Source: Chitinophaga sp. CF418 (GTDB lineage: Bacteria > Bacteroidota > Bacteroidia > Chitinophagales > Chitinophagaceae). From it: a stretch of DNA of 64,000 bases. The stretch spans positions 124,001-188,000 of the forward strand of contig NZ_FRCN01000016.1 of the NCBI RefSeq assembly GCF_900142925.1, in the 5' to 3' direction. Numbering within the stretch: the stretch's first letter is position 1; each line of letters opens with the position of its first letter. Below are positions 1 through 8,827 of the stretch, one piece after another. Below the pieces are notes generated by a model. That model did not search any database. It saw only the letters and a list, made by a program, of their open reading frames with translations, and was not told where the DNA came from. Made by a program: the position numbers and the translations under genes.

Positions 1-1415
1 GTAATATCATCCTGCAGCCTGGCCTTAAAAATGTCGTTTTTACCGTCTCCATTAGGGCTGAATGCAGTAGGCATATATATGGCGCAATCTCTCCACTCTT
101 TCTCTATCGTTGCATTTCCTTCTATTGAGCAGTCACGTCCATCTGTAACGGTGTAATGATAACTACCTGCATCCAGGTGGCGGAACCTGTTTTCCAGCTG
201 GAATGTATCTGCAAGTTTGTATTGATAAGGCGGGGTGCCTCCGGCAGGAGTGAAGATGAGCTGGCCGTCCTGTACACTACTGCAGGATACTGGTCTTGCT
301 ATAACATCTTTCATCTGCAGAAGACCCGGATTAACAATGTTGATACCTTGCGTTTTGTAACAGCCCATACTATCTGTCACCTTCAGCGTGTAGTAGTTAG
401 CTGCCAGGTTATCGAAGCCGGGTGTATCCTGATCCGGGAACTCATTTACCAGTGCATATTTATAGGGACTTAAGCTTCCACTCGCAGTTACTAAAATGCT
501 TGCATCTGATTCACCAAAACAACTGATGCCTGATACAGCTGCATCGATCTTGATATCCCATTGTTTTACCAGTATACTTTCTGCTCTTGAATTACCCTTA
601 TTATTGCTTGTTACTGTGACGGTGTATTTACCTGCCGGAAGATGGGATACTTCAGGTGTGGTATAACCACCCGGTTCCCAGCGGAAGCTATATGTGTCTT
701 TTTCCAGGCTATGCATGGTGACAACTACCTTACCGTCGCTCTCGCCATAACATGTATTCTCTGCACTCACATCAAAGTTGAGCGTTTCTTCGATCATCGA
801 AATATTGTCGAGAAAAGTTACCACATAACAGGTATCATCATAGTCTGTAACGTAGGGCTCAAAACGAAGGTGGGTGTAGTTTTTTTTAGGTTTTAATACA
901 GCTGTGAACCTGTTCCATTTTCTTTCGTAGCAGATATCCGAATACCAGATCCTTTCTCCTATATCCGGTTCTGAAGTGCTGCCCAGAATGGCCAATGCAG
1001 TAGATGTAGCCGCTGTATTGTCACTGTGGTCTTCTTCAGGCATCAATGCCATATCAAAAGAGATCAGGTATGCCCTGCCTGCTTCGATAGGTTGTGATAG
1101 TCGTTGTCCGATAGATGTCCATACAGCATGTCCGGCAGAAGTATTGTTTTCAGATGCAGCCAGTAATGCGGCATAAGTTTTTCCATCCGAAGGGGCTATC
1201 TCATTGGTACTGCCAAGTGGTAAAGTGTATGCTATCAAATTGACAGATCGCTGATACCATGGGGCAGGAATTCCATTCATTGTTGGCTGTCCTTCAAATG
1301 ACGGATTTTCAAGATAGATAGGTATCGTTTGTGACCTGGCTGTAAAAGGAAGCATGATCAATAAGGATACGGTGATGGTTTTCAGTATGTTGAATAGTAC
1401 ACTGAAGGTTTTCAT
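1..1415 (-). CDS. T9SS type B sorting-domain surface protein (3' end outside window)
   Basis: The reverse strand is open from an ATG at 1415 to the window edge, about 471 codons with no stop. The N-terminus is a signal peptide (MKTFSVLF..., hydrophobic core, then ARSQT). Next comes a jelly-roll-like region (about residues 25-200), then repeated PKD/SprB-like modules with motifs such as CYGESDGKVVVT, CFGESDASILVT and SCSSVQDGQLIFTPAGGTPPYQYKL. The last visible part, MPTAFSPNGDGKNDIFKA, is the hallmark start of the gliding-motility-associated C-terminal domain (T9SS type B), so only about 80 residues should be missing. Such proteins are exported across the outer membrane by type IX secretion and stay on the surface or are released. 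The ligand is unknown; adhesion is inferred from the family. Confidence 0.85.
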   Translation of the reverse strand, partial: MKTFSVLFNILKTITVSLLIMLPFTARSQTIPIYLENPSFEGQPTMNGIPAPWYQRSVNLIAYTLPLGSTNEIAPSDGKTYAALLAASENNTSAGHAVWTSIGQRLSQPIEAGRAYLISFDMALMPEEDHSDNTAATSTALAILGSTSEPDIGERIWYSDICYERKWNRFTAVLKPKKNYTHLRFEPYVTDYDDTCYVVTFLDNISMIEETLNFDVSAENTCYGESDGKVVVTMHSLEKDTYSFRWEPGGYTTPEVSHLPAGKYTVTVTSNNKGNSRAESILVKQWDIKIDAAVSGISCFGESDASILVTASGSLSPYKYALVNEFPDQDTPGFDNLAANYYTLKVTDSMGCYKTQGINIVNPGLLQMKDVIARPVSCSSVQDGQLIFTPAGGTPPYQYKLADTFQLENRFRHLDAGSYHYTVTDGRDCSIEGNATIEKEWRDCAIYMPTAFSPNGDGKNDIFKARLQDDI

Positions 1416-1523
1416 AGATTATATTACGGGTATAGGTAATACAAAGCTACGTAATTACCATGAGAATACAGCCTGATCAGGGTATAAATCGGGGTTTTTC
1501 AGCAATAAAATATATTGTTTTTT

Positions 1524-2279
1524 TTATGGGTTCTTTTCCCATACTGTTACAAAACTTCCAGTCAGTTGATAAGGAAGGACTTCTGCAATTGCGCCATCCC
1601 ACTTCTGTAGAATTTTGATCTTTTTCGTGAAGAAAGAAAAAGGAAAAACATCGTCAATAAAGTTCGTTTTTCCGAAACTGATGATCTTAAACCGTGTTTT
1701 GCGGGCAAGATTTTCAAGAGAGTGCTTGCTGAAGAACTGCACATGCGTCAGATCATCTGCATCTGATTGAACAGTAGTGCCTTTATAGCCAAGCATGGAC
1801 TTTATTTTCTGTATACAGCGCCATGCCCAGTTATCCTTCTTTTGTAAGGCAATAACAGGCTTTGTTATCAGCACTTCCCTGGGACCCATGCCGTTAGGTA
1901 CAGTAACGATCAGCACACCATCATCAGCAAGTGACTGATACAATACATTCAGCAATTTTTCCGGTTGATTAAGATGCTCTAACACCTCGCTGCAGATGAT
2001 GGCATGATACTTCCTGCCATCAGCCACCAGCTGTTCCGCACTGATCACATCAAAACTGACATTAGGCAGGTCAGTGAGCGCCCTTGCTTTTTCTATTGCT
2101 TTAGGACTGATATCAATGCCATAAACATTGAATCCTTCGCCACCAAGATGACGGGCAATAATACCATTACCACAACCCACGTCAAGTACAACGGAGCCGG
2201 CAGGGAGGTGTTTCTTCAAACTGTTGATGATAAATTGTAAACGCTTGATATCAGCGATTCTGTTGTATTCCATCTGCAT
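1524..2279 (-). CDS. class I SAM-dependent methyltransferase
   Basis: A 251-residue protein with the Rossmann-fold methyltransferase signature. Motif I is VVLDVGCGNG at about residue 32. An acidic residue after beta-2 follows (VYGIDIS), and ICSEVLEHL is typical of the UbiG/Methyltransf_11-23 group. No signal peptide is visible, so it is probably cytoplasmic. The C-terminal part (about 140-251) contains a substrate-binding region that I cannot match to a specific acceptor. Glycan or lipid biosynthesis methyltransferases of this type are common, but the neighbours do not fix the substrate. Two in-frame ATGs (2279 and 2273) are equally plausible starts. Confidence 0.85.
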   Translation of the reverse strand: MQMEYNRIADIKRLQFIINSLKKHLPAGSVVLDVGCGNGIIARHLGGEGFNVYGIDISPKAIEKARALTDLPNVSFDVISAEQLVADGRKYHAIICSEVLEHLNQPEKLLNVLYQSLADDGVLIVTVPNGMGPREVLITKPVIALQKKDNWAWRCIQKIKSMLGYKGTTVQSDADDLTHVQFFSKHSLENLARKTRFKIISFGKTNFIDDVFPFSFFTKKIKILQKWDGAIAEVLPYQLTGSFVTVWEKNP

Positions 2280-2437
2280 AGTGCTTAATGATTATATGTT
2301 CGCATTGGGGGAGAACAGTAGAGGCATATTTTTATTATCATCTAATTTCGTATGAGGACTGTAAACTACCACCTCATTTACGGAAATACTGACCCTCATT
2401 TGCGGACAAAATCTCTTTGCAGATAGTAACGGATGAG

Positions 2438-3127
2438 CTACATCGATAACAGGATCGCTACGAAGTGACAGATAGCAGCTGCAAGCACAAAGGAATGCCA
2501 CACTGCATGCGCAAAGGTGCGCCTGTCTGTGAGATAGAAATACACACCGGAAGTATACAGGGCGCCGCCAGTACAAAGCAGTATCAGAACAGATAAAGGT
2601 AATTCAGTAAAGAACCTCGGCCCGCCTGCCAGAAATATCCAGCCCATCAGGAGATAAATGACAGTGGAGATGATCTCATATTTCCCTGTGAACCGCATCT
2701 TAAAAAAAGTACCCGCTAGTGTCAGTCCCCACAATACAGACAGCAGTGTGATGCCAAAGGCATTGTTCATATATACAAGCAGGAAAGGAGTATATGTCCC
2801 TGCTATCAGGAAATAAATACTGATGTGATCGAAGATGAGAAATAATTTCTTGGCAGCAGCATCGAGTGAGAGATGATATACGGTAGAACAGGTAAATAAA
2901 AGCAGGAAACAGAAACTGTAGACAGCAGCGCCTGCAATGCCCGCAATATTGTTGTGTATTGCTGCGATAGCTATCAGCACAGGCAGTGCACTGATGCCAA
3001 ACAGTACGCCTGCACCATGAATAAGTCCGTTTACGATCTCCTGTCTGCGGCTGTATTTTGACTGTGATACTTCTGGTGCCATCTGTATACGTTTGGCATA
3101 AAAGTAATCACAATCTACGGGCTGCAT
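2438..3127 (-). CDS. hemolysin III family (PAQR-like) integral membrane protein
   Basis: A 229-residue protein with about seven hydrophobic helices. It carries the family's conserved residues: EIVNGLIHGAG near the N-terminus, STVYHLS after helix 2, DHISIYFLIAGTYTPF in helix 3, and AHAVWHSFVLAAAICHF near the end. The Ser, Asp and His residues in these motifs are those that bind zinc in PAQR relatives. Family members are inner-membrane proteins of uncertain function, possibly lipid hydrolases; the haemolysin name is historical. The upstream region carries three copies of a 13-bp repeat (3133-3184). No operon partner is evident: the downstream methyltransferase starts 158 bp away. Confidence 0.85.
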   Translation of the reverse strand: MQPVDCDYFYAKRIQMAPEVSQSKYSRRQEIVNGLIHGAGVLFGISALPVLIAIAAIHNNIAGIAGAAVYSFCFLLLFTCSTVYHLSLDAAAKKLFLIFDHISIYFLIAGTYTPFLLVYMNNAFGITLLSVLWGLTLAGTFFKMRFTGKYEIISTVIYLLMGWIFLAGGPRFFTELPLSVLILLCTGGALYTSGVYFYLTDRRTFAHAVWHSFVLAAAICHFVAILLSM

Positions 3128-3132
3128 AAATA

Positions 3133-3184
3133 GAAAATCTCTATAATAGAAATTGTCTATAAGTGGTAGCTGAAATTCTCTATA
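3133..3184 (-). promoter_or_regulatory. three direct copies of a 13-bp repeat upstream of the hemolysin III gene
   Basis: On the plus strand the copies are GAAAATCTCTATA (3133-3145), GAAATTGTCTATA (3149-3161) and GAAATTCTCTATA (3172-3184), giving the consensus GAAATTCTCTATA. The nearest copy ends just 6 bp from the start codon at 3127. Repeats this close to a start codon are candidates for a repressor or activator operator. No known regulator was recognised. Confidence 0.4.
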
Positions 3185-3233
3185 AATGATGTCAATGCCG
3201 GACCATTCTTACAAACAGCCCGGCATGTTTACG

Positions 3234-4013
3234 TTATTTTATCTGTGCTATTTCAAAGTGCATTCCATCTTTACGGGAGAAATGTCCGCCCCAGTAAAAG
3301 CCATTCAGATTAGCTATCTGCACCAGCTCTCTCACAGTCCCTTTCTGACCTACCAACGCAGGTATGGCACCAAGCGGATTCCATGCCACATTGATGTCGA
3401 ATGCTGAGCCAAAAGAATGATTGCTCAACGTTGTACGGCTGCCTCTGATGAATCTTGGAACATAAGAGCCGCCCCAGGTCAGCACCAGTGGAAGTAAGCC
3501 TGCTTTTTCCCAGTCAGCCCACAGTTTAACAAGCTGATTGGCCGCTAGCTTATGGAACTGTACCCTGTCCGATCCTTTGATGTGGATCAGCTGTGGGATA
3601 GATGCTGTTACAATATTCTGGCTTACCCAGTTGTCGGTAACTTTGATGTTTTCCGGATTGCCGGCAATAGGCTGGGATACGAACGAGAATTTACCAAACA
3701 CCCTGGCTCTTTCTTCATTGGAAACCATTGGCTGAAATGAGGGCGGTTTAGGGTAATCTGCGCTGGATTTGTCAGTCCGGTCATCAATAATACCATCAAA
3801 TCCAAATTGCATGGCAACACCATATGTCTTGTTGCCTACAACACCGTCAGGCTGGAGGTTATTTTTACGTTGGAATTGGATAGTTGCATCCTGTAGCTCT
3901 CTTGAAAAAATGCCGTCAGCGACGCCTTCGTACAAGTGCTGACCGATTAAAAAGAACTGCCAGCTTGTTACTAAAGGACCCTGGCTATTGATCCTGATGA
4001 GTTTAAGTTCCAT
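3234..4013 (-). CDS. M15 family peptidase with N-terminal peptidoglycan-binding-like domain
   Basis: A 259-residue protein. Residues 1-75 resemble a PG_binding_1 repeat (YEGVADGIFSRELQDATIQFQRKNNLQPDGVVGNKTY). The C-terminal half is a D-Ala-D-Ala carboxypeptidase/VanY-like M15 domain with zinc motif SNHSFGSAFDIN, in which His and Asp are ligands, and the second motif DGMHFEI near the C-terminus. No clear signal peptide is present, so it could be cytoplasmic, exported by an unusual route, or a lysin-like enzyme. Phage and contractile-tail clusters often carry such two-domain enzymes, but no such genes surround it here. The predicted role is cleavage or trimming of peptidoglycan stem peptides. 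Confidence 0.8.
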   Translation of the reverse strand: MELKLIRINSQGPLVTSWQFFLIGQHLYEGVADGIFSRELQDATIQFQRKNNLQPDGVVGNKTYGVAMQFGFDGIIDDRTDKSSADYPKPPSFQPMVSNEERARVFGKFSFVSQPIAGNPENIKVTDNWVSQNIVTASIPQLIHIKGSDRVQFHKLAANQLVKLWADWEKAGLLPLVLTWGGSYVPRFIRGSRTTLSNHSFGSAFDINVAWNPLGAIPALVGQKGTVRELVQIANLNGFYWGGHFSRKDGMHFEIAQIK

Positions 4014-4251
4014 GATGTTGGAAGGGTGATTTAGTTAAATAATGGGGGTTGTGGGTTTTATTGTGATTCTTTAACATTCATATTCAGGGGTGTTGTAATT
4101 GAGGTCCAAAAACAATGGTTCCGAAGATACATGCTTTTTCCGTAAAGCCTATACAAAACAGGGAGTATTTTGGCAACTTTTCATGTAAATGACTGCGGGC
4201 ATATTTCTACCGGTCATGTTTATATTACTCCCTCTTAAAAAACTCAATATT

Positions 4252-5598
4252 ATGACCATTTACTCCAAACGTTCGTGGTGCATCTACCTCTTTATGATCC
4301 TTGTTATTGCCGCGTGTAGCAAGGAAGATCAGGCACCCCAAATCCCCACAATTGCTGCTGCCGAATTCACGCCCCAAAGTAATGCAGCAGCTGCTGTACC
4401 GGTTTCGTGGTATCAGCTCGAATTTAAACTGATCAGAGAGACGCCGGGATTCAGTCCGCCGGTGGCTGCCAGAGCACTTGCCTATACAGGCGTTGCACTG
4501 CATGAAGCAGTGATATGGAGTGACAGGTACGGTCATTCCCTCAGTGGCCAGCTGGATGGCCTGAGCAATGTACCCCGCCCCGAATGGGGAAAAAGATATA
4601 ATTGGGAGATCGTTGCCAATAGTGCAATGGCAGACATCATTAAGCGTCTGTATCCCAACGCCAGCGCTGCCAACCTGGCGCTGATCGCTGCACTTGACAG
4701 TACCAACAAAGCAGCAGCTTCAGGTAGTTGTGGCGCCGATGAGATTAACCGCTCTGTTAATTTTGGTAAACAGGTGAGCGCCGCTATTTATACCTGGTCA
4801 ACTACCGATGGCGGAAAGGACGGCTATCTGAATAACTTTCCTACCGATTACGTACCTCCGGTAGGTCCTTCCTTCTGGGTACCAACCCCGCCTGCCTTTC
4901 AGCGTGCCATGCTGCCTTACTGGGGCAATAACCGGCTGATGGTGCGACCACTTAATCCGGAGACCGCAGATATCGCCCATCCTGCCTTCTCAACAGATAC
5001 GGCTTCTGCGTTCTATAAGGCCGCTTATTTCGTTTATAACAAGGTGAATACACTTACGCCAGAAGAGAACACTATTGCCCGTTATTGGGCTGATGGAGGC
5101 GGTACTTTCACTCCGCCGGGACATATGCTGGCTATCACTGCTCAGCTGATCACTGACAACAGCCTTGGCCTGACGGAAGCTGCAAAGCTTTTCGCGCAGG
5201 CAGGTATTGGTGAAAACGATGCTGCCATTGTGTGCTGGAAGTATAAGTACAAATACAATCTGCTGCGTCCAGTCACTTATATACAGACGTATATAGCTGC
5301 AGGTTGGAACTCGCTGATCGGTACACCGCCGTTCCCTTCTTATACATCAGGGCATGCTACATTTACGAGTGCTGCAGGCAATATCCTGGGAGATTATTTT
5401 GGAAGTAGTTTTTCATTCACGGATAACCAGAAAGTGGCGGAGGGATTTAGTGCCCGCTCTTTCAATGGTTTTCAGCAGATGATAGATGAGGCTTCTATTT
5501 CGAGGATCTATGGTGGTATTCATTACCAGTTTGATAGCCAGATAGGCGCGCAGACGGGTAGGGATATTGCTCTGCGTGTACTGTCGCTGAGGTATTGA
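4252..5598 (+). CDS. vanadium-dependent haloperoxidase / PAP2-like lipoprotein
   Basis: A 448-residue protein when started at the ATG at 4252, chosen because it begins a proper lipoprotein signal (MTIYSKRSW... with lipobox VIAAC); an in-frame ATG at 4189 would add 21 non-signal residues. All three vanadate/phosphate-binding motifs of the haloperoxidase-PAP2 superfamily are present and correctly formed: KYKYNLLRP (KX6RP), PSYTSGH (PSGH-like) and SRIYGGIHYQFD (SRX3GXHX3D). Length and the separated motifs match the bacterial vanadium-haloperoxidase-like group rather than small PAP2 phosphatases. It is probably a lipid-anchored envelope enzyme. Whether it oxidises halides or dephosphorylates a substrate cannot be told from sequence. 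It stands alone; a dispersed palindromic repeat lies just after its stop. Confidence 0.85.
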   Translation: MTIYSKRSWCIYLFMILVIAACSKEDQAPQIPTIAAAEFTPQSNAAAAVPVSWYQLEFKLIRETPGFSPPVAARALAYTGVALHEAVIWSDRYGHSLSGQLDGLSNVPRPEWGKRYNWEIVANSAMADIIKRLYPNASAANLALIAALDSTNKAAASGSCGADEINRSVNFGKQVSAAIYTWSTTDGGKDGYLNNFPTDYVPPVGPSFWVPTPPAFQRAMLPYWGNNRLMVRPLNPETADIAHPAFSTDTASAFYKAAYFVYNKVNTLTPEENTIARYWADGGGTFTPPGHMLAITAQLITDNSLGLTEAAKLFAQAGIGENDAAIVCWKYKYKYNLLRPVTYIQTYIAAGWNSLIGTPPFPSYTSGHATFTSAAGNILGDYFGSSFSFTDNQKVAEGFSARSFNGFQQMIDEASISRIYGGIHYQFDSQIGAQTGRDIALRVLSLRY

Positions 5599-5962
5599 TT
5601 TTTTTCCCGCTAAGTAGCTCCGGTTTCAGTATGGGATGTCGGTCGGCGCCTCTCCGGAAGACGATTGAGCGTTGTCAATCGTATAGGATTTTGAATACGG
5701 ATTGGACAACATCGGTCGTGTCTCCCGAGAGCCGAAGGCCCGCCATTCCCATCTGAAACCGGGTGCTACTTTCGCTCTCCCTAGTACTGTTTAGATGTCT
5801 GTTTGTCATGACCCTGGGTCTGAGCCTTTGGCTTAATTGCAGGCAATCATTATCTCCTCTGTGTTACACTGGTCAATTACTTTTGAGTTCCTTTGAGTTC
5901 CCCCTTTGTTTATAGACAGATCTTCCTGAAAAACAGTATATTTATCAGGTTAATCAGTCATT
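5599..5962. other. intergenic region with the palindromic repeat
   Basis: A 364-bp gap between the haloperoxidase-like gene and the Nif3-like gene. Nearly half is the dispersed palindrome (5608-5782). The remaining 180 bp before the Nif3-like start is AT-rich and presumably holds its promoter, but I see no clear TAnnTTTG element. Small open frames here overlap the start of the Nif3-like gene and look like shadows. Confidence 0.5.
5608..5782 (+). repeat. dispersed imperfect palindrome, copy 1
   Basis: An element of about 175 bp. The left end is CGCTAAGTAGCTCCGGTTTC and the right end CATTCCCATCTGAAACCGGG followed by TGCTACTTTCGCTCTCCC. The two ends are inverted repeats of each other (CCGGTTTCAG/CTGAAACC). 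The interior also pairs (GTTGTCAATCG.../...GGATTGGACAAC), so the whole unit could fold into one long stem. It occurs again at 36698-36870, and reversed at 37794-37966 (full) and 37981-38059 (partial). It has no coding capacity. It resembles a MITE or a REP/BIME-type element, and no partner transposase is in the window. Confidence 0.85.
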
Positions 5963-6883
5963 ATGCCACGTGGGAACAATACCTCCATCAACAGAAGAAA
6001 ATTCATTGCACAGGTAGCGGTAGCTGCGGGATCTGCTGTAGCTCTTACTTCTCCCTTTGCCGGTTTTGCTACTGGTTTTATGTCGGTACAGGAGCGGATC
6101 ACTGTAGGGCAGATAATGGACCTGTTCATAAAAGAGGCGCCGGGTGCTCCTTTTCCCAATACTGTCGATACTTTGAAATCGGGGAGTAGAGATGTGGTGG
6201 TAACCGGTATTGTAACCACTATGTTTGCTACTGTGGAGGTGATCAGAAAGGCTATTTCGCTGAATGCAAATTTTATCATCGCTCACGAGCCTACGTTCTA
6301 TAACCATACAGACGAAACAGCATGGCTTGAAAAGGACGATGTATACCGTTATAAAGCCGATCTGCTGAAGAAACACAATATTGTTGTATGGCGTAACCAT
6401 GACTACATACACGGCGTAAAGCCGGATGGGGTGCGTAAAGGCCTGGTGGATCAGCTGGGGTGGCAACAGTTTGAGGATAGCAGTCATGTTATCTATAATT
6501 TGTCGCCCGCAATGACATTAAAAGCGCTGATAGGAGATCTGAAGCAGAAACTGAACATCGAGGCCGTGCGGTATGTTGGTGATCCTGAACAGCAATGCAA
6601 AAAGGTACTGCTGCTGCCCGGTGCTTATGGTGGCAGGAACCAGATCCAGAGTATCAGCAATACGCAACCTGATGTATTAGTATGCGGCGAAGTGGCAGAA
6701 TGGGAGACCGCTGAATATGTTCGCGATGCCCGGGCGGCTGGTAAACAATTGTCGTTGATCGTACTTGGCCATATCGTAAGTGAGGAGCCAGGATCTGAAT
6801 TTATGGCCAAATGGCTGCAGGAAAAATTCCCTGCCATCAAAACTACGCATATCCCAACGGGTAGTTCCCTCTCATTTTTATAG
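5963..6883 (+). CDS. Nif3-like dinuclear metal protein with Tat-like leader
   Basis: A 306-residue protein. Residues 1-40 form a twin-arginine-like signal (INRRKFIAQVAVAAGSAVAL). The rest matches the Nif3/YbgI-like family (PF01784). Candidate metal ligands are H108/E109 in IIAHEPTF, where most family members have HHP, then the Asp of RNHDYIH, and the HxxxE of LGHIVSEE near the C-terminus. Family members form hexameric rings with a two-metal site; their substrate is still debated. Most are cytosolic, so an exported version is noteworthy. It appears to be a single-gene unit. A secreted or periplasmic metal-dependent hydrolase is inference. Confidence 0.8.
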   Translation: MPRGNNTSINRRKFIAQVAVAAGSAVALTSPFAGFATGFMSVQERITVGQIMDLFIKEAPGAPFPNTVDTLKSGSRDVVVTGIVTTMFATVEVIRKAISLNANFIIAHEPTFYNHTDETAWLEKDDVYRYKADLLKKHNIVVWRNHDYIHGVKPDGVRKGLVDQLGWQQFEDSSHVIYNLSPAMTLKALIGDLKQKLNIEAVRYVGDPEQQCKKVLLLPGAYGGRNQIQSISNTQPDVLVCGEVAEWETAEYVRDARAAGKQLSLIVLGHIVSEEPGSEFMAKWLQEKFPAIKTTHIPTGSSLSFL

Positions 6884-7085
6884 CTGAACGTCTATATTTT
6901 TTTAGATAGCAGCCCTATGTCAATGGGGTGATTATCATACTATTTGTATTTTTAAAGCTTTCTTTTCTTCTATATTTCTGCCATACTATTATGTGGGTTA
7001 ACGCCGGGGGATTATTTTCGCTGCGGAAAAGCCATATCGTCATTCTCAAAAGAACCATTTATTTATTCATCAAATCTCCCTCAAA

Positions 7086-8687
7086 ATGAGAACTCTATTA
7101 TGGGCCTGTTGTGCCCTGTTCCTGTTCGCGTGTAACAAATCGTCGCTGGAACCACAGGAACACCTGTCTGCCGACCTGAATACCAAGGCTGCGGTAGCTG
7201 TCAGCAAATCCACAAGCAAAAAGATCTTTATCCATTGGATGCCCTGGTTTGAAACACCGGCATCCAGGGGCGCCTGGGGGTATCACTGGAAAATGAATAC
7301 CCAGAACCCGGACATTATCGTCAATGGTAAAAGACAGATCGCCGCTTATTTCTATCCTAAAACAGGGCCTTACGCTTCCGGCGATCCGGATATCATCGAG
7401 TATCAACTACTGCTGATGAAATATGCCGGTGCAGATGGTGTATTTATTGACTGGCCGGGCACCAGGCAACGGTATGACTATCCCGATAACCTGAGCAATT
7501 CCAATGCACTGATCAACAAACTGAATGCCGTAGGATTGCAATTCTCCATCGTACATGAAGACCGCAACTGGGATCCTGGCATGGCTTCCAGTGCCAACGG
7601 CGATTTTGTATACATGCAGAACAACTATTTCAATCAGGGAAATTATCTGAGGAATGCTGCTAATGAACCGGTAGTACTGAACTTCGGGCCTATCACTTTC
7701 CATCAGCCTTCCGAATGGAATACTATCCTGAATGGTATTAATCCGCGTCCGAAGATCATCCCGCTTTACGGGTTTACCAATGAAGTAGGCGCTAACAATG
7801 CGGGTGGTGAATTCCCCTGGATATACCAGGAACATCCGGGTGTAGTAGACCGCTACTATACGCAGGCGGCAAGTTTCCCGCTGTCTATAGGTGTGGTTTA
7901 TCCCGGTTTCAAATCTTTCTATGCAGCTGGTGGCGCCGATGGCCCTACCTGGGAGATCGCGTATAATGGTACCGCTACTTTCTCTACCATGCTGGATAAA
8001 GCGCTTAATTCCAGCGTAAATATCATCCAGTTTGCTACCTGGAATGACTATGGCGAAGGCACTATCATTGAGCCGACCGATGAATTTGGCTACTCCTTCC
8101 TGACCACTATGCAGCAGAAATTAGGTGTTCCCTACGGACAGCATGAACTGGAACTGGTTGCCCGCTTATACGGGTACAGAAAACAGTATGCAGGCAACAG
8201 TACTGTACAGCAGCAGCTGAACCAGGTGTTCTCCTATCTGGCCAACCTGCAGGTGAGCAATGCGGAGAACCTGTTAAACAGCATTGGTGGTGGCAATCCT
8301 CCGCCGGGAACGACAGGTGTTCTTATCAAAAACAAGTGGTTAAATACTTACCTGTATGAAGAGAACGGACAGGTGAAATATAACGGTAATAGCAGCGGTA
8401 ATCAATACAGATGGGTACAGGAAACGGTGAACGGACATATCCGGTTTAAAAACCTGGCAACAGGCCATTACCTGAATATTGAACACCTGTACAGTTATGT
8501 GGAGAGTTCGGATGTACCTAATACTTTCTACAGCAGTTATTGGGTGTTGGAAAGTTATAACGGTTATACCCGTCTGAAGAATGAGTGGCAGAATACCTAT
8601 CTGAACCTGGAGAATCAGAGTGGTTTGGCACAATGTACGAATGTACCAGCCTACTTTGAAAGCAGCCAGTGGACCTTACAGAATTGA
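7086..8687 (+). CDS. GH99/GH71-like glycoside hydrolase lipoprotein with C-terminal ricin-like domain
   Basis: A 533-residue protein with lipobox LFLFACNKSS. The catalytic region (about residues 48-380) has the GH71/99-like opening KIFIHWMPWFETP and a TIM-barrel pattern including GADGVFIDWPG, LQFSIVHEDRNW and IIQFATWNDYGEGT. Family members cleave alpha-mannosides or alpha-1,3-glucans by endo action; the exact specificity is not visible. From about residue 410 three related segments (NKWLNTYLYEENGQ, ATGHYLNIEHLY, NEWQNTYLNLENQ) suggest a beta-trefoil, fascin/ricin-like carbohydrate-binding domain. It is lipid-anchored, probably facing the surface. It is followed by a strong terminator at 8707-8745. 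No T9SS tail is present, in contrast to the other glycosidases in this window. Confidence 0.75.
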   Translation: MRTLLWACCALFLFACNKSSLEPQEHLSADLNTKAAVAVSKSTSKKIFIHWMPWFETPASRGAWGYHWKMNTQNPDIIVNGKRQIAAYFYPKTGPYASGDPDIIEYQLLLMKYAGADGVFIDWPGTRQRYDYPDNLSNSNALINKLNAVGLQFSIVHEDRNWDPGMASSANGDFVYMQNNYFNQGNYLRNAANEPVVLNFGPITFHQPSEWNTILNGINPRPKIIPLYGFTNEVGANNAGGEFPWIYQEHPGVVDRYYTQAASFPLSIGVVYPGFKSFYAAGGADGPTWEIAYNGTATFSTMLDKALNSSVNIIQFATWNDYGEGTIIEPTDEFGYSFLTTMQQKLGVPYGQHELELVARLYGYRKQYAGNSTVQQQLNQVFSYLANLQVSNAENLLNSIGGGNPPPGTTGVLIKNKWLNTYLYEENGQVKYNGNSSGNQYRWVQETVNGHIRFKNLATGHYLNIEHLYSYVESSDVPNTFYSSYWVLESYNGYTRLKNEWQNTYLNLENQSGLAQCTNVPAYFESSQWTLQN

Positions 8688-8706
8688 GTAGTGATTATAT
8701 GAAGAT

Positions 8707-8745
8707 AAGAGCCTGTCCTGCCTACTTGGCGGACAGGCTCTTTTT
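8707..8745 (+). terminator. rho-independent terminator after GH99/71-like gene
   Basis: A stem AAGAGCCTGTCC / GGACAGGCTCTT with a 12-base loop, followed by TTTTT. It lies 20 bp after the GH99/71-like stop codon. Confidence 0.85.
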
Positions 8746-8827
8746 ATCCGGGTACCTAAAGGAATCAGGTACTCTTTTATGCGCTTCTAAGGACATACAT
8801 TTATTTTTGTTACATCCCCCTTTATGA

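Noticed and set aside
2292..2576. A 94-codon minus-strand frame overlapping the 3' end of the hemolysin III gene
   Set aside because: Overlaps the real gene in another frame, with no ribosome site and low-quality composition.
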